Positions 60,760 to 64,000 of a stretch of 64,000 bases of DNA are shown in pieces. Numbering within the stretch: position 1 is the first letter of the stretch; each line of letters starts with the position of its first letter. The notes below the pieces were generated by a model that worked only from the letters and a program-made list of their open reading frames with translations, searched no databases and was not told the DNA's origin. Source of the DNA: Firmicutes bacterium UBA6113 (GTDB lineage: Bacteria; Bacillota; Clostridia; Tissierellales; Sedimentibacteraceae); the NCBI GenBank assembly GCA_002422545.1, contig DIWF01000014.1:37140-101139 (forward strand), written 5' to 3'. Made by a program: the position numbers and the translations under genes.

Positions 60760-62637
60760 ATGGAATACTTTGACTATTTAAAAGATATTAACGGAGTTGT
60801 GCTGAACAGACAGCAAATGGAAGCTGTTTCATTTGATAAGGGAAATGCCCTCGTGCTTTCAACAGCTGGTTCAGGAAAGACTACTGTGACAATTGCCAGA
60901 GCCGGAAGGCTGTTGTATGAAAACAAATGCAGCAGGAAAGTGCTGACAATTACATTTTCAAAAATGGCAGCCAATGACATGAAAAACAGGTTTCAATCTT
61001 ATTTTGGCAGCGTGTATAAATCAAAAACCGAATTTTCAACCATTCATGCCTTTTCTTATAAAATTGTGAAGAGTTTTTACAAAAGAAAAGGCATTGATTT
61101 TGAGTTGTTGACCAACAGTTATCAGATTCTTGGGGAAATACTCAAATCTCATTATTCAAAATCATATTTCAATTATGTAAGCGATGAGGAAATAGAAAAT
61201 TTGTCATCGGCCATTGGTTTTGTAAACAACATGATGATAAATCCAGCTGAATATAAAGACTACGGCATTGAAATTAAAGGTTTTGACACTATTTATGAAA
61301 CATACCGGACTTACAAGTCAAAAAATAAGCTTATTGATTTTGATGATATGCTTCTTTTTGCTTACAAAATTATTAAAAGTTCGGACTATTACAGGGATTA
61401 CATCAAAGACTCATTCCAATACGTGCAGATAGATGAAATGCAGGACACGTCAAAGATACAGCATGAATTGATAAAGCTTATTACAGATGACAATTTGTTC
61501 ATGGTAGGAGATGACGACCAGGCAATTTATTCATTCAGAGGAAGTTATCCTGATTTCATGCTTGAATTCAGAGACATATACAAGGACGGCAAAGTATTTT
61601 ATCTTGACAACAATTATAGGTCAGATAAAAACATTGTAGAAGGGGCAAGGCACTTCATAGAAAGAAATAAAAAAAGATATGCAAAAGCAATCAACACTGA
61701 CAATGAAAGAATAAACGAGATCAATATAATTCGTGTTAAAAGCAGAGCAGAACAGGCAAAACTCATAACGGATGCACTTTCAAAATCATGTGACGAGACT
61801 GTTGGCATTTTGTTCAGATACAACATGTCAGCCATGATTTTGGCCAACAATCTAAATGAAAATAAAATCGATTTTTATATTAAGGAAGACAAGACAAAAT
61901 TCTTCAGCAACCCGGTTTTATATGATGTTTTGGCATTTTTAAATCTGGCTTTAAATCCTAAAGACAGGGATGCTTTTTCAAGGATATATTATAAAAGCTA
62001 CACCTACTTTTCAAAAGGCATGTGCAAGATTGTAACTGACAGTCCGAGAGAAGACCTTACTGTCTTTGACATTCTTGATAACTACAGATATTTTGATCAT
62101 TATGTATACGATAAAATACACCAATTCAAAATTGACATTAATTATTTGAACAAGTTAAGACCAATGGATGCAATCCGTTTCATAAAAATGGAACTGGAAT
62201 ACATCAATTACCTGGAAAGAATGCAGGAAGAAGGACGAAATAATTTGTCCAATTCTCTTCACATTCTGGAAATACTTGAGGAGATAGGTTCATACTGCAA
62301 AAATATCAAGGAATTTATAGAAAAAATCAATAACCTTCAGGAAGTTATCAAAAGTGCCTCTGAAAACCAAAATGCAAATGTGACTCTCACAACAATTCAC
62401 AGCGCCAAAGGCCTTGAATATGATCATGTCTATATGATTGACAGCATAAGCGGTGAATTTCCTTCTGAGAAGAAAAATATGTCTGAAGCTGAATATGAAA
62501 AAATTCTGGAAGAAGAAAGACGTATTTTTTACGTGGGAATGACAAGAGCAAAGAAAGTACTTAATATAGTTGTTCCAGGTGCGCCGTCGCTTTTTGTGAA
62601 TGAACTGATTCAATCAAACAAAAAAAATAATGTATAA
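60760..62637 (+). CDS. UvrD/Rep-like ATP-dependent helicase
   Basis: A 625-residue superfamily I helicase. Walker A is STAGSGKTTVTIARA near residue 36, motif II reads QIDEMQDTSK (DEMQD near 228), followed by VGDDDQAIYSFRG, TIHSAKGLEYDHVYM and RIFYVGMTRAKK. At 625 residues it is shorter than UvrD or PcrA (about 720), so part of domain 2B is probably reduced. It unwinds DNA in repair or removes proteins from DNA. The start was set to ATG 60760, with CAGGTGAAT upstream. It does not look like AddA. Confidence 0.88.
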   Translation: MEYFDYLKDINGVVLNRQQMEAVSFDKGNALVLSTAGSGKTTVTIARAGRLLYENKCSRKVLTITFSKMAANDMKNRFQSYFGSVYKSKTEFSTIHAFSYKIVKSFYKRKGIDFELLTNSYQILGEILKSHYSKSYFNYVSDEEIENLSSAIGFVNNMMINPAEYKDYGIEIKGFDTIYETYRTYKSKNKLIDFDDMLLFAYKIIKSSDYYRDYIKDSFQYVQIDEMQDTSKIQHELIKLITDDNLFMVGDDDQAIYSFRGSYPDFMLEFRDIYKDGKVFYLDNNYRSDKNIVEGARHFIERNKKRYAKAINTDNERINEINIIRVKSRAEQAKLITDALSKSCDETVGILFRYNMSAMILANNLNENKIDFYIKEDKTKFFSNPVLYDVLAFLNLALNPKDRDAFSRIYYKSYTYFSKGMCKIVTDSPREDLTVFDILDNYRYFDHYVYDKIHQFKIDINYLNKLRPMDAIRFIKMELEYINYLERMQEEGRNNLSNSLHILEILEEIGSYCKNIKEFIEKINNLQEVIKSASENQNANVTLTTIHSAKGLEYDHVYMIDSISGEFPSEKKNMSEAEYEKILEEERRIFYVGMTRAKKVLNIVVPGAPSLFVNELIQSNKKNNV

Positions 62638-62690
62638 CATAAAATGTCTAATGATTCTTAATAAAAAGTTAATTTCTTAATTATTTTTTG

Positions 62691-62719
62691 TTGAAAATAT
62701 TTATAAATAACTATATAAT
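62691..62719 (+). promoter_or_regulatory. Predicted sigma-A promoter of the BTAD regulator
   Basis: TTGAAA (62691-62696), a 17-base spacer and TATAAT (62714-62719), 35 bases before the start codon. Confidence 0.65.
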
Positions 62720-62754
62720 GGAATATAATGTAAGTCCAAAATGGGGGACATAGT

Positions 62755-63963
62755 ATGAAACTTTACATTAACACATTGGGAGAATTTGATATAAAAGCGA
62801 ATGGACAGTCAATGCTAAAAGAATCCAGCCGCACTTACAGGATATACAAACTTTTTGAATATTTTCTTACTTTTAGAAACAAAAAGCTGCTGCCGGATAC
62901 AATAATTGATAATTTGTTGTCTGAAAGCGATTCCGACGACCCTAAAAACATGCTCCGAACGCAGATTTTCAGACTGAGAAAAATAATCAAGATGATGCTT
63001 CCTGATGGTATTGATGCAGAGGAATATATCAACATCAATTTCACCAATGGTTATTATTGTCTTGAAATCGGTGAAGATACTGTTGTTGATATTGACGAGT
63101 TTGAAAGGCTGATTCAAAAGGGCGATGCAGAGCGAACTAAAGATGCAAACAGTGCTATAGAGCTTTACGAAGAAGCCATAAGTTTTTACAAGGGATTATA
63201 TTTGTCTGACAATGCATATGAAGTATGGCTGGTTCCTACAAGGAACTATTATCAGAGGCTGTATTTAAAGACATTGTACAAGTTGTTTGAACTCTTGAAA
63301 GAAAAAGGGGAAAACGAAACAATCATAGCACTATGTGAAAAAGCGCTTCTTTCTGAGCCCTATGAAGAGGAAATACATATCAACCTGATGGAAGCCCTGT
63401 GCAATATTGGTCAATCAAAGGCTGCAATGAACCATTATGAATATGCATTAAACCTGCTGGAAAGAGAAATGGATGCCAAACCTTCAAATAGGTTTATGGA
63501 CCTGCAGAGAAAAATACATAATAATTCTCACAGAAATACGGATATTGATTTGTCTTCCATAAAGATGCAGCTTGAAGACAGTACAGAAAATGGTGCAATG
63601 CACTGCAACTTTGAATATTTTAAATTTCTGTTCAATCTTCAAAAAAGAAAATCCATAAGAAATAATGAGTACGATTATCTTTGCATTATTAACTTCAACT
63701 TAAGAGGTATGCACAAACATGATTCGTTAGCAAATATTTCAAGGGAATGGGCAATGCTTCTGAAGACAACCCTGAGAAAGGGAGATGTTTTTACATTCTG
63801 GAACGAGAGTCAGATACTTATAATGCTCCATGATGTAAGAGGAGACGGAGTGAGTATAATCGAAAACAGAATTGCAAGTAATATGAAAAGCTATCTGAAA
63901 ATAGGTGGAAATGAAATAAATATAATCTTTCAGCCGTTAGTGTCTGAAAATACCTTGATATAA
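62755..63963 (+). CDS. BTAD (SARP-like) transcriptional regulator with GGDEF-like C-terminal domain
   Basis: A 402-residue regulator. Residues 1-95 form an OmpR-type winged helix (NTLGEFDIKANGQSML, KNMLRTQIFRLRKIIKMML), and residues 100-250 are the BTAD tetratricopeptide region (NSAIELYEEAISFYKG, ALCEKALLSEPYEEEIHINL). Residues 280-395 resemble a degenerate GGDEF fold (LRKGDVFTFWNESQILIML) without the catalytic motif. BTAD proteins activate transcription. No target operon is visible; the right edge falls 37 bases after the stop. The ATG follows TGGGGGACATAGT. Confidence 0.75.
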   Translation: MKLYINTLGEFDIKANGQSMLKESSRTYRIYKLFEYFLTFRNKKLLPDTIIDNLLSESDSDDPKNMLRTQIFRLRKIIKMMLPDGIDAEEYININFTNGYYCLEIGEDTVVDIDEFERLIQKGDAERTKDANSAIELYEEAISFYKGLYLSDNAYEVWLVPTRNYYQRLYLKTLYKLFELLKEKGENETIIALCEKALLSEPYEEEIHINLMEALCNIGQSKAAMNHYEYALNLLEREMDAKPSNRFMDLQRKIHNNSHRNTDIDLSSIKMQLEDSTENGAMHCNFEYFKFLFNLQKRKSIRNNEYDYLCIINFNLRGMHKHDSLANISREWAMLLKTTLRKGDVFTFWNESQILIMLHDVRGDGVSIIENRIASNMKSYLKIGGNEINIIFQPLVSENTLI

Positions 63964-63980
63964 AACAGCCATTTGTGATG

Positions 63981-64000
63981 TGACCCCAATAAGTTAGACT
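63981..64000. mobile_element. Probable terminal inverted repeat of an IS3-family element
   Basis: TGACCCCAATAAGTTAGACT at the right edge resembles the end of IS3-family (IS150 group) elements, which often read TGACCCCAAAAAGTTAGAC (from memory). Only the terminus is visible; transposase genes would lie past the window. Confidence 0.5.

Overview
The window looks like a chromosomal segment of an anaerobic, low-G+C Gram-positive bacterium of the Clostridia/Tissierellia type (Sedimentibacter-like is my best guess, by inference only). The reasons are the AT-rich coding sequence with strong GGAGG ribosome sites, a perfect CIRCE element before hrcA, a CD1247-type acidic protein beside efp, a lysine-fermentation kal gene, and pilus clusters without any outer-membrane secretin. 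No rRNA, tRNA or CRISPR array was found.

Layout. (1) 1-16.7 kb: a fermentation/cofactor island. It holds the end of an acyl-CoA dehydrogenase, a three-subunit molybdenum hydroxylase related to 4-hydroxybenzoyl-CoA reductase, three small orphan genes (YopX-like, unknown, four-Cys), an oxalate/formate-type MFS carrier, a CoA ligase and a CoA-transferase. It continues with a cassette that probably builds and loads the Mo cofactor: histidine phosphatase, domain-swapped XdhC, P-loop NTPase, methyltransferase, ECF-like membrane protein, lone EtfB, MocA-HD fusion and a MoeA-like protein with a Cys tail. Read together, an unidentified carboxylic acid would be imported, turned into a CoA thioester, and oxidised or hydroxylated. 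(2) 16.8-24.1 kb: penicillin-binding protein 1A (minus strand), an M20 peptidase, a small membrane protein, an OsmC protein, prmA and rsmE. (3) 24.4-27.2 kb: two near-identical acidic amino acid symporters in tandem. (4) 27.6-34.0 kb: hemW-hrcA-grpE-dnaK-dnaJ, the HrcA/CIRCE heat-shock operon.

(5) 34.2-38.5 kb: surface polysaccharide genes, an O-antigen-ligase-like protein and a 988-residue fusion of membrane acyltransferase, CapA and SGNH hydrolase domains. (6) 39.0-47.2 kb: a complete monoderm Tad/Flp pilus operon with two Flp pilins. (7) 47.5-49.1 kb: a coiled-coil protein and a solitary kal gene. (8) 49.3-58.1 kb: a type IV pilus cluster (pilB, pilC, pilA, pilD, a pilM-pilN fusion, a pilO-like gene and four minor pseudopilin-like genes) with no pilT in view. 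(9) 58.1-64 kb: efp, the CD1247-like gene, a YiiX-like peptidase (minus), a 35-residue membrane peptide, a C_GCAxxG_C_C protein, a UvrD-like helicase, a BTAD/SARP-type regulator, and what looks like the terminal repeat of an IS3-family element at the right edge.

Two families of short interspersed palindromic repeats fill many intergenic gaps. One has a GTAGGGG...CTCCCGC core, often in paired inverted copies; the other has TGTCATTCTGAGG/CTCAGGATGACA ends. The most unusual items are the molybdenum/CoA island with its rearranged maturation proteins, the acyltransferase-CapA-SGNH fusion, the paired Tad and type IV pilus systems, and the mosaic repeats.
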